This document shows positions 48,669-56,865 of a DNA stretch of 64,000 nucleotides, one piece after another. The notes beneath the pieces were generated by a model. That model was not told the origin of the DNA and searched no databases. It worked only from the letters and a program-made list of their open reading frames with translations. Positions within the stretch are counted from its first letter, which is position 1. Every line of letters begins with the position of its first letter. Origin of the DNA: a bacterium (GTDB lineage: Bacteria > Bacillota > Bacilli > Lactobacillales > Streptococcaceae); assembly GCA_905221095.1 (NCBI GenBank), contig CAJNBV010000002.1, positions 169,060 through 233,059 of the forward strand. Direction: 5' to 3'. The translations under genes were made by a program, and so were the position numbers.

Positions 48669-48780
48669 ATGGTTTTATATTCTGATAAGGCTGTTGCTGT
48701 TTTGGAAAAAAGTAAGAAGATATAATTTACCTTTATATGCTGAAACTGGTGAAATTTTAACAAAAAAGGAGAATATTTAA
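48669..48780 (+). pseudogene. Frame-broken small ORF after the orphan antitoxin
   Basis: ATG 48669 opens 18 codons (MVLYSDKAVAVLEKSKKI) to TAA 48723-48725. A single-base shift would continue as YNLPLYAETGEILTKKENI to TAA 48778-48780, giving about 37 residues. I do not recognise the product. It probably is a degraded remnant of a gene that accompanied the antitoxin. Confidence 0.4.
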
Positions 48781-48801
48781 AATAACTTAGTATTTTTGGA
48801 A

Positions 48802-48876
48802 TTTTTGACCAAAGTGTGACCAAAATTTGACTAAATATTTGTTTTGATTTTGATGATTATGAGGTTAAGTAGATCA
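48802..48876 (-). mobile_element. Integrase-3'-end-like remnant, copy 2
   Basis: Second, diverged copy of the 48306-48381 repeat. In the corresponding minus-strand frame it reads KQIFSQILVTLWSK. The two copies bracket the orphan antitoxin. Confidence 0.45.
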
Positions 48877-49016
48877 TAGGAGTAAGTCTTTATAGGTATA
48901 AGTTATTTATGCTCGCTATGTTAGTTAAATAATTAATTTTTGACTGATTTATCTCTGTTTAATGTAAATTAGTTATGAGGAATATTGTCTTATTTATATA
49001 CGAATATATAAAGTAA

Positions 49017-49025
49017 TGATACAAT
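49017..49025 (+). promoter_or_regulatory. Extended -10 promoter before the degenerate ORF / ABC operon
   Basis: TGATACAAT; would transcribe 49082 onwards. The stretch 48877-49081 holds nothing else I can identify. Confidence 0.4.
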
Positions 49026-49081
49026 AATATTATATAGAAAATTGTAGATATTAGACTGACTATAAAAAATGGAGGTAATTT

Positions 49082-49303
49082 ATGAATAGCAAGGAATGGA
49101 TTATGGAATTTGAATCTTTAAATGTATGATTACTATAACCGTTATAAAATCAATAAGAAACGTTGTGGTCGGAATTTTTGATATCTTCTAAGAGTAGTCA
49201 GAGGATTATTGATTTAATAACAGAAGTACACGAAGACATATATTTAACATCTATTATTTTACCCATCCCGAAGATTTTAGCTCAATCTTTAGCATTTTGG
49301 TAA
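49082..49303 (+). pseudogene. Degenerate small ORF upstream of the ABC exporter
   Basis: A strong SD (GGAGG, 49071-49075) precedes ATG 49082, but the frame closes after 15 codons. Coding-like segments then continue in other frames: YDYYNRYKINKK around 49124-49159, then FLISSKSSQRIIDLITEVHE and LTSIILPIPKILAQSLAFW to TAA 49301-49303. Together they suggest an original protein of about 70-75 residues broken by small indels. Function unknown; it could have been the small substrate or partner of the exporter that follows. Confidence 0.4.
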
Positions 49304-49351
49304 AGTATGGAAAAAGTACAAGTAAATATATTTTATCGAAAGGAGAGATAT

Positions 49352-50338
49352 ATGAGTGAAATAGTTATTAATGCTCAGAATTTATCTAAAAATTTTTATA
49401 ATTTTGATTCAAGACTCCCATTTATCAAGAGATTTTTGAAACGTAATCAAATAACGATTCGAGCTGTTCAAGATATTAGTTTTACGATTAAGAGAGGGAG
49501 TATAGTTGGCTTTATTGGGAGTAATGGAGCTGGTAAATCCACAACGATTAAAATGTTGACTGGGACTCTTTATCCTAGTTCCGGAAAATTAGAAGTGAAT
49601 GGAGAAATTCCATTTAAAAGAAGTATAAATTTTAGAAAAAAAATTTCAATAGTAGTAGGAAATAAATTACAGTTATTTCAAGATGTTTCGGCTATGGATT
49701 ATTTTCAATTGATTGGTACTTTATATGAGGTAGAACCGGCGATTTTACAAGAACGAATTCAGGAATTAAGCAATTTGTTGAATGTAAAAGATCAGCTTTA
49801 CCAGCAGGTCCGGACCCTCTCTCTTGGACAAAAAATGAAAATGGAGTTTATCGCGGCATCTTTAACAAGTCCGGAAATATTATTTTTAGACGAGCCTACT
49901 ATAGGGTTAGATATACAGTCTAAAAAAGATATCAGAACATTTTTAAAGAAAATGAATGAAGAATGTCATACTACTATTATTTTAACGAGTCATGATATGG
50001 ATGATATTTCGTCTGTTTGTGACGAATTAATCGTCATTGACAAAGGAAAAATTATTTTGCAGGAGTCAATGGATGTTATTTTATCTAAATTTTCTGATTT
50101 TAAATATTTAAAGATAAAAATGACATTAGATTTTGTACCAGAGTTATGCTCTGTTAAAGGAGTAGTAGTCATTTCTCAAACAAAATCGGAATGTATACTA
50201 AAAATACCTAGAGATTTTGTCTTTGAGACATTAGAATCAATCAATAAGCTTGTAGATATAGAAGATTTTGAAATATCAAATCTTTCTTTAGAAGAAATTA
50301 TTTTACAAAACTATTTTACAAAAAAGGAGCACAATTGA
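49352..50338 (+). CDS. ABC exporter ATP-binding protein
   Basis: This protein (328 residues from ATG 49352) has Walker A GSNGAGKST (about 56-64), the signature LSLGQKMKMEF, Walker B ILFLDEPTIGLD, a switch His in TSHD and an about 100-residue C-terminal extension. It resembles the COG4586 type paired with two COG4587/COG3694-like permeases. SD AAAGGAGAG fixes this start over the upstream ATG 49307. The DNA is markedly AT-rich compared with the flanking ribosomal and ffh genes, in line with recent acquisition. Substrate unknown. Confidence 0.88.
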   Translation: MSEIVINAQNLSKNFYNFDSRLPFIKRFLKRNQITIRAVQDISFTIKRGSIVGFIGSNGAGKSTTIKMLTGTLYPSSGKLEVNGEIPFKRSINFRKKISIVVGNKLQLFQDVSAMDYFQLIGTLYEVEPAILQERIQELSNLLNVKDQLYQQVRTLSLGQKMKMEFIAASLTSPEILFLDEPTIGLDIQSKKDIRTFLKKMNEECHTTIILTSHDMDDISSVCDELIVIDKGKIILQESMDVILSKFSDFKYLKIKMTLDFVPELCSVKGVVVISQTKSECILKIPRDFVFETLESINKLVDIEDFEISNLSLEEIILQNYFTKKEHN

Positions 50339-51129
50339 AAAAAGAAATGTCTATTATTCTGATATCATTTCGATCTATTTTGAACTATAAATCAAGTGTA
50401 CTATTGTTAATGTTACAGGCAAGTATACAAATTATGATATCAGTATTTTTATGGACGTATATATATCAGAGTAACCAGATAAATATAGCAGGATATGATT
50501 TTACCTCAATGGTTCAATACTATTTGGGGACTATAATTTTTTCATATTTTGTTTTTTATCCAGTTGATTGGGAAATCAATGACGATGTTCATTCAGGAAA
50601 TTTTTTTAGCATATTAATAAAACCTGTTACTTTTTATAAGTATTATTTTTGTAAAATGCTTGGAGATAGGCTTGCTCATTTATTATTTATCATCATTCCT
50701 GTCATTTTATTCTCCAGTGTTTATTACAAGAATGAGTTATTAACCATTGAAATTCTTATTTTAGGAAGTATTGCAATTATTCTATCTATGGTTCTATGGT
50801 TTTTAATATCATGTTGTGTAGGTATGCTTTCTTTTTGGTTAGAAAATATATTTTTTGTCCTTACTGTTAAAGAAATAGTAATTCAGTTTTTATCAGGAAT
50901 ATTATTGCCTTTAAGTTTTTTTTCAAATAATTTTCGTCTGTTTTTAGATGTATTACCTTTTAAATACTTAGTATATGAACCGCTTCAGATGTTTAGTAAT
51001 GATACATATAAATTAATAGACTATTTGAGAATTATTTGTATTCAATTGATTTGGTGCATCATTTTTTATATTATATCAAGATTCATATTGAGAAAAGGAG
51101 TGGAGCACTTCTCAAATGTGGGAGGATAA
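50335..51129 (+). CDS. ABC-2-type permease, first subunit
   Basis: This 264-residue protein has six transmembrane helices and no ATPase motif. Start TTG 50335 (SD AAGGAG 50324-50329) overlaps the ATPase stop; ATG 50347 is an alternative. The N-terminal SFRSILNYKSS resembles the cytoplasmic helix of COG4587-like permeases. It pairs with the next gene as a heteromeric channel. AT-rich throughout. Confidence 0.82.
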   Translation: MKKEMSIILISFRSILNYKSSVLLLMLQASIQIMISVFLWTYIYQSNQINIAGYDFTSMVQYYLGTIIFSYFVFYPVDWEINDDVHSGNFFSILIKPVTFYKYYFCKMLGDRLAHLLFIIIPVILFSSVYYKNELLTIEILILGSIAIILSMVLWFLISCCVGMLSFWLENIFFVLTVKEIVIQFLSGILLPLSFFSNNFRLFLDVLPFKYLVYEPLQMFSNDTYKLIDYLRIICIQLIWCIIFYIISRFILRKGVEHFSNVGG

Positions 51130-51130
51130 A

Positions 51131-51916
51131 ATGTTTAGAATAAAAGTAATTTTTAGGCTACTTCATTTTGGTTTTAAATCTGATATGAATTTTCATTTTG
51201 ACTTCTTTTGTGGTCTATTTTCGTCGATACTGTGGATTGGTTTACCTATTGTATTTTTTAGATTGATTTTCTTAAACATAGACTCTTTTAATGGTTGGGA
51301 CTATTATCAAATTTTATTTTTGGTAGGTTCCTACACTATTGTAGATGGAGTTATGATGGGATTGTTAATTAGAAGTATGGGAATTTTAGAATCAGATATT
51401 TTGAGTGGTAACTTGGATCAAATTTTATTGAGGCCGTTTGATACTCAGTTGTTCTATATTTTTAGATCATTTAATTTAGTTCAATTCGTGAATACTTTTT
51501 TTGGTCTTGCGATCATTTTTATAAGTTATGGAAATTTAAATGTACATTTAAATTCATTAAAAATATTATTTTATATCCTTTCTTTAATGTGTGGTTGTAT
51601 TATATATTATTCAATTTGGTTTCTAATAACGATTAGTTCATTTTGGTTCCCAACTAAATTTTCAAAAGTAGATGTATTTTTGAATTATATTGGAATTTCT
51701 AAGTATCCATATAATATTTTTACAGGTATTAACAGATTGATCACTATGTTATTTGTTCCCAATTTATTAATTGCCAATCCTGCAGTATTAATATTTTTAG
51801 GGAAAGATACATTGAACCTATTTTTCTATCAAATAGTTTTTACAGTTTTTTTGATTATTATCAGTCGTACAATTTTTAGAAAAGGATTGAAAAAATATGA
51901 AAGTGCAGGAAGATAA
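51131..51916 (+). CDS. ABC-2-type permease, second subunit (DUF990-like)
   Basis: This protein (261 residues from ATG 51131) has six transmembrane helices, with LLIRSMGILESDILSGNLDQ and LLRPFDTQLFYI (about 81-115) typical of the ABC2_membrane_6 / DUF990 family. SD GGGAGG lies within the end of the preceding gene. ATG 51116 would place the start before the SD, so 51131 is chosen. Last gene of the exporter operon; no terminator is obvious before the convergent hairpin at 52072. Confidence 0.82.
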   Translation: MFRIKVIFRLLHFGFKSDMNFHFDFFCGLFSSILWIGLPIVFFRLIFLNIDSFNGWDYYQILFLVGSYTIVDGVMMGLLIRSMGILESDILSGNLDQILLRPFDTQLFYIFRSFNLVQFVNTFFGLAIIFISYGNLNVHLNSLKILFYILSLMCGCIIYYSIWFLITISSFWFPTKFSKVDVFLNYIGISKYPYNIFTGINRLITMLFVPNLLIANPAVLIFLGKDTLNLFFYQIVFTVFLIIISRTIFRKGLKKYESAGR

Positions 51917-51942
51917 ACAATGTTGTTCAGTTATATGTTTGA

Positions 51943-52047
51943 CTAAAGGAAGTGATTCGCTGTACTTTCGGATATGAGCTTGGAGGTAGAATTACCAGAG
52001 TGATAAAGTCTCCATTTGATATAACAGCCATTCAATTTATTGATTAA
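51943..52047 (+). pseudogene. Residual reading frame after the ABC operon
   Basis: An open stretch of 34 codons without a start encodes KEVIRCTFGYELGGRITRV followed by IKSPFDITAIQFID and TAA. Its composition looks protein-like, and it is probably the C-terminal remnant of a deleted gene. I do not recognise the family. Confidence 0.3.
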
Positions 52048-52071
52048 CTCTTATTGTGATATGTTCATACT

Positions 52072-52097
52072 AAAAACCGCTCAGCCGAGCGGTTTTC
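52072..52097. terminator. Bidirectional terminator at the end of the accessory region
   Basis: AAACCGCTC and GAGCGGTTT flank AGCC, with A- and T-rich flanks. It ends the minus-strand Cof gene and probably the ABC operon. Confidence 0.88.
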
Positions 52098-52112
52098 GTC
52101 TATTCTTCCCTT

Positions 52113-52919
52113 TTACAGTACCCACGTACGGATGGCATGGGCAACGCCGGATTCGTCATTTGTTTTAGTGATGTATTTGGCGATTTTTTTGATTTCTGGA
52201 TTTCCATTTTCCATGACAACAGGGTTACCAACGACTTCCAACATAGCACGGTCATTTTCTTCGTCACCGATAGCCATGGCTTCATCTTTGGTCAATCCGA
52301 GTTTTTCAGCTAGGTGAGTGATGGCTGAACCCTTGTCTACATTCTTTTTAAGGAGTTCGAGGTAGAAAGGAGCAGATTTGTTGATGGAGTAGCGTTCGTA
52401 AAATTCGGCTGGAATCTTTTCAATGGCAGCGTCGAGAATTTCTGGTTCATCGATGAACATACATTTGACGATTTCTTTGTTAGCCATTTCTTCAGGGGTG
52501 CGGTAGAAGATAGGCATGCTGACGAGGGTTGATTCGTGAACGGTGTATTTTCCGATATTGCGATTGGCCGTGTAGATACCGTCCTTGGTAATGGCGTGCA
52601 TGTGGACACCGAGTTTACGACTGAGAAATTCCATATCCAGATAATCCTCATAGGTCAAGGATTCGCTGATAATCTCATGGCCAGTAGCAGTTTCTTGGAC
52701 AAGGGCACCGTTGAATGTTACGACATAGTCCCCCTCGTCTCTCAACTGCAAGTCATCCAGCAGTTTGGCAACACCAGCGATAGGGCGGCCAGTTGCAATC
52801 ACGACTTTGACACCAGCTTCTTTGGCATCTTGGATGGCAGAAAAGACTTCAGGAGTGATTTCCTTTTGGCTATTGACTAGGGTTCCATCGATATCGACGG
52901 CAATTAGTTTAATACTCAT
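52113..52919 (-). CDS. Cof-type HAD-IIB phosphatase
   Basis: This 268-residue HAD hydrolase has motif I DIDGTL (nucleophile Asp about 9), a motif II region in VVIATGRP and the late GDEENDRAML (about 211-220) that binds Mg. Its C2B cap is typical of sugar-phosphate phosphatases. SD AGAGGAA precedes ATG 52919. It lies 12 nt downstream of the HD-domain gene on the same strand, so the two form an operon. Confidence 0.92.
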   Translation of the reverse strand: MSIKLIAVDIDGTLVNSQKEITPEVFSAIQDAKEAGVKVVIATGRPIAGVAKLLDDLQLRDEGDYVVTFNGALVQETATGHEIISESLTYEDYLDMEFLSRKLGVHMHAITKDGIYTANRNIGKYTVHESTLVSMPIFYRTPEEMANKEIVKCMFIDEPEILDAAIEKIPAEFYERYSINKSAPFYLELLKKNVDKGSAITHLAEKLGLTKDEAMAIGDEENDRAMLEVVGNPVVMENGNPEIKKIAKYITKTNDESGVAHAIRTWVL

Positions 52920-52931
52920 AAAATTCCTCTT

Positions 52932-54236
52932 CTAGTTTTTATTTGGGGTAAAATGATCGTTCTCAATCAAGTGTAAAAATTGCTGGGTAATGCTTGCAAA
53001 AATGCTGTTTTGGTCTAACATTTCTTTTGGAAAATAAAAGCGATTATCTCCGTGGCGACTGCCAGCAAGAGATTGGACGATAGGAGACAGGCTAGAGAGT
53101 TCGGCCAGTTCTCCATTTTTTTGTAAAATCTCAATCTGTGTCCGTGGGTTTTCAGATTCGGGACGATAGATATCATAAGGAAGGTCAAAGTTCTTATGAA
53201 TGGCTGTGTAGTAGTCGGGATCAAAGCCGATGTCCTCAACCAGTTTTCTCATGCTAGCAAGTTGATCTTGGTCTTCTTGTGAAAAGGTAATGGATTTAAA
53301 GACCTTGCGGTTGACAAAGCGTTGCGACAGGTCTGCAAGAATCTTGTCAGGACTGGTCATCCAGAGCTGGAAGTAGGTATTCATCACACCATCATCCAGA
53401 GCCAGATAGTCAGCTAAGGTCACATTTTTTTCAAAGAAAGGTAGGAGGTGTGGAGAAGTTCGTGAAAAGAAGTCTTTGTCCTCAGGATAGAGTTCCTTGG
53501 CGCGCTTGAGGAGATTCTGTAGGAGAACTTCCATGGCGCGTGTTGCTGGATGGAAATAGACCTGCATGTACATCTGGTAACGACTGAGGACATAGTCTTC
53601 GATGGCATGCATGCCATTACGCTGAAAGGCGATTCCATTTTCGATAGGACGAATGACTCGGAGGATGCGAGTCAGGTCAAATTCTCCATAGGAAGCTCCT
53701 GTAAAATAAGAGTCACGCAAGAGATAGTCCATGCGGTCTGCATCAATCTGACTAGAAATGAGCTGCACGACCTGCTTGTTAGGATAGGTGTGGTCGATGA
53801 CACTGGCTACTTTTTCTGGGAAATCTGGCGCTACTTGTAGCAGGACTTGGTGAATCTCTGTCTCAGGACTTTGAATGATTTCCTGGGTGATGGCTTCATG
53901 ATCGGTATCAAAGAGATGTTCAAAAGTATGGGAGTAGGCACCATGCCCAAGATCATGGAGGAGAGCAGCAGTCATGGTGAGGAGGGATTCGGTTGGATTC
54001 CATTCTTCAGGATATTTTTCTTCAAAAATCTCCGTGATACGTCGTGCAATTTCATAGACTCCTAGACAGTGAGAGAAGCGACTATGTTCTCCACCGTGGA
54101 AGGTATAACTGGAAGTTCCAAGCTGTTTGATACGACGCAGACGTTGAAATTCTTTTGTATTAATCAAGTCATAGATGATTTGATTATTGACATGGATGTA
54201 GTTGTGAACTGGGTCACGGAATACTTTTTCGTTCAT
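52932..54236 (-). CDS. HD-domain hydrolase (dGTPase-like, YwfO family)
   Basis: This 434-residue protein starts with FRDPVHNYIHV and has the HD metal-binding set: His in GGEHSRFSHCLGVYE (about 48-62), HDLGHGAYSHTFEH (about 93-106) and Asp in SQIDADRMDYLLRD (about 161-174). It resembles bacterial dGTP triphosphohydrolase-like HD proteins such as YwfO. The role in nucleotide-pool control is inferred. It is divergent from the DUF1934 gene. Confidence 0.9.
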   Translation of the reverse strand: MNEKVFRDPVHNYIHVNNQIIYDLINTKEFQRLRRIKQLGTSSYTFHGGEHSRFSHCLGVYEIARRITEIFEEKYPEEWNPTESLLTMTAALLHDLGHGAYSHTFEHLFDTDHEAITQEIIQSPETEIHQVLLQVAPDFPEKVASVIDHTYPNKQVVQLISSQIDADRMDYLLRDSYFTGASYGEFDLTRILRVIRPIENGIAFQRNGMHAIEDYVLSRYQMYMQVYFHPATRAMEVLLQNLLKRAKELYPEDKDFFSRTSPHLLPFFEKNVTLADYLALDDGVMNTYFQLWMTSPDKILADLSQRFVNRKVFKSITFSQEDQDQLASMRKLVEDIGFDPDYYTAIHKNFDLPYDIYRPESENPRTQIEILQKNGELAELSSLSPIVQSLAGSRHGDNRFYFPKEMLDQNSIFASITQQFLHLIENDHFTPNKN

Positions 54237-54307
54237 ATGACCATTATAGCAAAATCCTGCTCTTTTTGGTAAAATAGTAGGACAAGAGACAAGAAAGAGG
54301 ACTTGAT

Positions 54308-54685
54308 GTGAAAATTCGGATGCGAAATACGATTCAGTTTGATGAGCAGTTGGAAGTGATTGACCAACTCTATGATGTTGAAGTGCATGAAAAGGGAGAT
54401 TATCGCTATTTGCTTTTCTACAATGAGGAAAAGGAAAAAGTAGTCATTAAATTTCATGGTCAAGAACTAGTGATGACCCGTTTTTCCACTCCGAAAACCA
54501 TTATGCGCTTTCTAAAGGATAGTGATAGTTTAGCCTATATCCCCACACCCATGGGGATGCAGGAGTTTATCATTCAAACGAATCGTTATCAAGTGGATGG
54601 AAAAAAGATTTATTTAGATTATCAATTACAAAATCAAGAGGGACAACCCTTTGCTAGCTATCAATTGGAAATTACTTGGGGCTAG
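54308..54685 (+). CDS. DUF1934 calycin-like protein
   Basis: This 125-residue DUF1934 (YwiB-like) beta-barrel protein starts at GTG 54308 (MKIRMRNTIQF) with SD AGAGGA. The typical C-terminal YQLQNQEGQPFASYQLEITW is present. Function is unknown; the fold is shared with lipid- or ligand-binding calycins. It is divergent from the HD-domain gene. Confidence 0.85.
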   Translation: MKIRMRNTIQFDEQLEVIDQLYDVEVHEKGDYRYLLFYNEEKEKVVIKFHGQELVMTRFSTPKTIMRFLKDSDSLAYIPTPMGMQEFIIQTNRYQVDGKKIYLDYQLQNQEGQPFASYQLEITWG

Positions 54686-54759
54686 TCTTTTGTCTTTTTT
54701 AAATTTAGCTAGCTATCTTCTCGAATTGGCTTCCTAGTGTGGTAGATTAGGCTATTTTT

Positions 54760-54768
54760 TGGTATAAT
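54760..54768 (+). promoter_or_regulatory. Extended -10 promoter of ylxM-ffh
   Basis: TGGTATAAT ends 7 nt before the ylxM ATG, so transcription would begin at or within 1-2 nt of the start codon. Confidence 0.6.
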
Positions 54769-54775
54769 AAAAGTT

Positions 54776-55108
54776 ATGGAAATCGAAAAAACCAATCGTA
54801 TGAATGCGCTCTTTGAATTTTATGCAGCGCTTTTGACAGATAAGCAAATGAATTATATAGAGCTCTACTACGCTGATGATTACAGCCTTGCTGAGATTGC
54901 TGAAGAGTTCGGTGTCAGTCGTCAGGCTGTTTACGACAATATCAAGCGGACAGAAAAGATTCTGGAAGATTATGAGATGAAATTGCACATGTACTCGGAC
55001 TACATTGTCCGCAGTCAGATTTTTGACCAGATTTTGGAGCAGTATCCCAAGGATGACTTTCTGCAGGAGCAGATAGAAATTTTAACAAGCATTGATAATA
55101 GAGAATAA
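54776..55108 (+). CDS. ylxM: YlxM, UPF0122 DNA-binding-like protein
   Basis: This 110-residue helix-turn-helix protein carries [20 protein letters not shown] (about 40-59), resembling sigma-70 region 4. It is encoded before ffh in most Firmicutes and is thought to modulate the signal recognition particle. The family start MxxEKTxRMN agrees with ATG 54776. No SD is present and the promoter -10 is only 7 nt away, so a leaderless mRNA is predicted. ffh begins 11 nt after the stop. Confidence 0.93.
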   Translation: MEIEKTNRMNALFEFYAALLTDKQMNYIELYYADDYSLAEIAEEFGVSRQAVYDNIKRTEKILEDYEMKLHMYSDYIVRSQIFDQILEQYPKDDFLQEQIEILTSIDNRE

Positions 55109-55119
55109 GAGGAAGAAAC

Positions 55120-56691
55120 ATGGCATTTGAAAGTTTAACAGAACGTTTGCAGAACGTCTTTAAAAATCTACGTAAAAAAGGAAAAATCTCAGAAGCTGAT
55201 GTCCAAGAGGCAACTAAAGAGATTCGCTTGGCCTTGCTTGAGGCCGACGTTGCCTTGCCTGTTGTAAAGGACTTTATCAAAAAAGTTCGTGAGCGTGCAA
55301 TCGGACACGAAGTCATTGATACCCTCAATCCTGCCCAACAGATTATTAAAATCGTTGATGAAGAACTGACAGCTGTTTTAGGTTCTGATACGGCTGAGAT
55401 TATCAAGTCACCTAAGATTCCGACAATCATCATGATGGTTGGTTTGCAGGGGGCTGGTAAAACAACCTTTGCTGGTAAACTGGCCAACAAACTCAAGAAA
55501 GAAGAAAATGCTCGTCCTTTGATGATTGCGGCGGATATTTATCGTCCTGCTGCCATTGACCAGTTGAAAACACTTGGACAACCGATTGATGTGCCAGTTT
55601 TTGCTCTAGGAACAGAAGTTCCAGCTGTGGAGATTGTACGTCAAGGTTTGGAACAAGCCCAAGCCAATCACAACGACTATGTCTTGATTGATACGGCAGG
55701 TCGTTTGCAGATTGATGAGCTTCTGATGAATGAGCTTCGTGACGTGAAAGCATTGGCTCAACCAGATGAAATCCTGCTTGTTGTTGATGCCATGATTGGT
55801 CAAGAAGCGGCCAATGTTGCGCGTGAGTTTAATGCTCAGTTGGAAGTGACTGGGGTTATCCTTACTAAGATTGATGGTGATACTCGTGGTGGTGCGGCCC
55901 TATCTGTTCGTCACATTACTGGAAAACCAATCAAGTTCACTGGTACAGGTGAAAAGATTACAGATATTGAAACCTTCCACCCAGACCGTATGTCTAGCCG
56001 TATCCTTGGTATGGGGGATATGCTCACTTTGATTGAGAAAGCTTCTCAAGAATACGATGAGCAAAAAGCCCTTGAAATGGCTGAGAAGATGCGTGAAAAC
56101 ACCTTTGATTTCAATGATTTCATCGATCAATTAGATCAGGTACAAAACATGGGGCCAATGGAAGACTTGCTCAAGATGATTCCAGGTATGGCCAACAATC
56201 CAGCCCTTCAAAACATGAAGGTGGATGAGCGTCAGATTGCCCGCAAACGTGCCATTGTGTCTTCTATGACACCTGAAGAACGTGAAAATCCAGATTTGTT
56301 AAATCCAAGCCGTCGCCGTCGTATCGCTGCAGGTTCAGGAAATACCTTTGTCGAAGTTAATAAATTCATCAAGGATTTTAATCAGGCTAAACAACTCATG
56401 CAAGGTGTTATGTCTGGCGATATGAACAAGATGATGAAGCAAATGGGAATCAACCCAAACAACCTTCCTAAAAATATGCCAAATATGGGAGGAATGGATA
56501 TGTCTGCCCTTGAAGGAATGATGGGACAAGGTGGCATGCATGACTTGTCAGCTCTCGGAGGAGCAGGAATGCCAGATATGAGCCAGATGTTTGGTGGCGG
56601 ACTCAAAGGTAAAATCGGTGAATTTGCCATGAAACAATCCATGAAACGCATGGCCAACAAAATGAAGAAAGCTAAGAAGAAACGTAAGTAA
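55120..56691 (+). CDS. ffh: Signal recognition particle GTPase Ffh
   Basis: This 523-residue protein has an N domain (about 1-90), a G domain with GLQGAGKTTFAGKLA (about 107-121), DTAGR, TKIDGD and the RMLGMGD-like SRILGMGD, and a Met-rich M domain (about 300-523) that binds SRP RNA and signal peptides. It is longer than E. coli Ffh because of a Gly/Met-rich C-terminal tail. SD AGAGGAAG precedes ATG 55120. Confidence 0.98.
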   Translation: MAFESLTERLQNVFKNLRKKGKISEADVQEATKEIRLALLEADVALPVVKDFIKKVRERAIGHEVIDTLNPAQQIIKIVDEELTAVLGSDTAEIIKSPKIPTIIMMVGLQGAGKTTFAGKLANKLKKEENARPLMIAADIYRPAAIDQLKTLGQPIDVPVFALGTEVPAVEIVRQGLEQAQANHNDYVLIDTAGRLQIDELLMNELRDVKALAQPDEILLVVDAMIGQEAANVAREFNAQLEVTGVILTKIDGDTRGGAALSVRHITGKPIKFTGTGEKITDIETFHPDRMSSRILGMGDMLTLIEKASQEYDEQKALEMAEKMRENTFDFNDFIDQLDQVQNMGPMEDLLKMIPGMANNPALQNMKVDERQIARKRAIVSSMTPEERENPDLLNPSRRRRIAAGSGNTFVEVNKFIKDFNQAKQLMQGVMSGDMNKMMKQMGINPNNLPKNMPNMGGMDMSALEGMMGQGGMHDLSALGGAGMPDMSQMFGGGLKGKIGEFAMKQSMKRMANKMKKAKKKRK

Positions 56692-56731
56692 GACAAGAGA
56701 TTGATCCAAATAAAGCAAATATTATAACAAA

Positions 56732-56776
56732 ACGCATAGTATCATGGTTTATGAACACCTGATATTATGCGCTTTT
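56732..56776 (+). terminator. Terminator of ylxM-ffh
   Basis: CGCATAGTATCA pairs with TGATATTATGCG (one G-T) around a loop of about 15 nt, followed by CTTTTTG. Confidence 0.75.
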
Positions 56777-56819
56777 TGATTTTAACAATTTTGTCAAGAC
56801 ACTTTTATTATGGTATACG

Positions 56820-56849
56820 AAAAAATCCACTCAGTTGTCTGAGTGGATT
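56820..56849 (-). terminator. Terminator of uraA
   Basis: On the minus strand AATCCACTCAG and CTGAGTGGATT flank ACAA, followed by TTTTTT-type bases. Confidence 0.88.
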
Positions 56850-56865
56850 AGGTGTGTTTAGACTC

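Noticed and set aside
48209..52112. Second copy of the tRNA-Arg 3' end marking an att boundary
   Set aside because: No repeat of the T-arm/acceptor sequence was found downstream, so an intact integrated element cannot be delimited.
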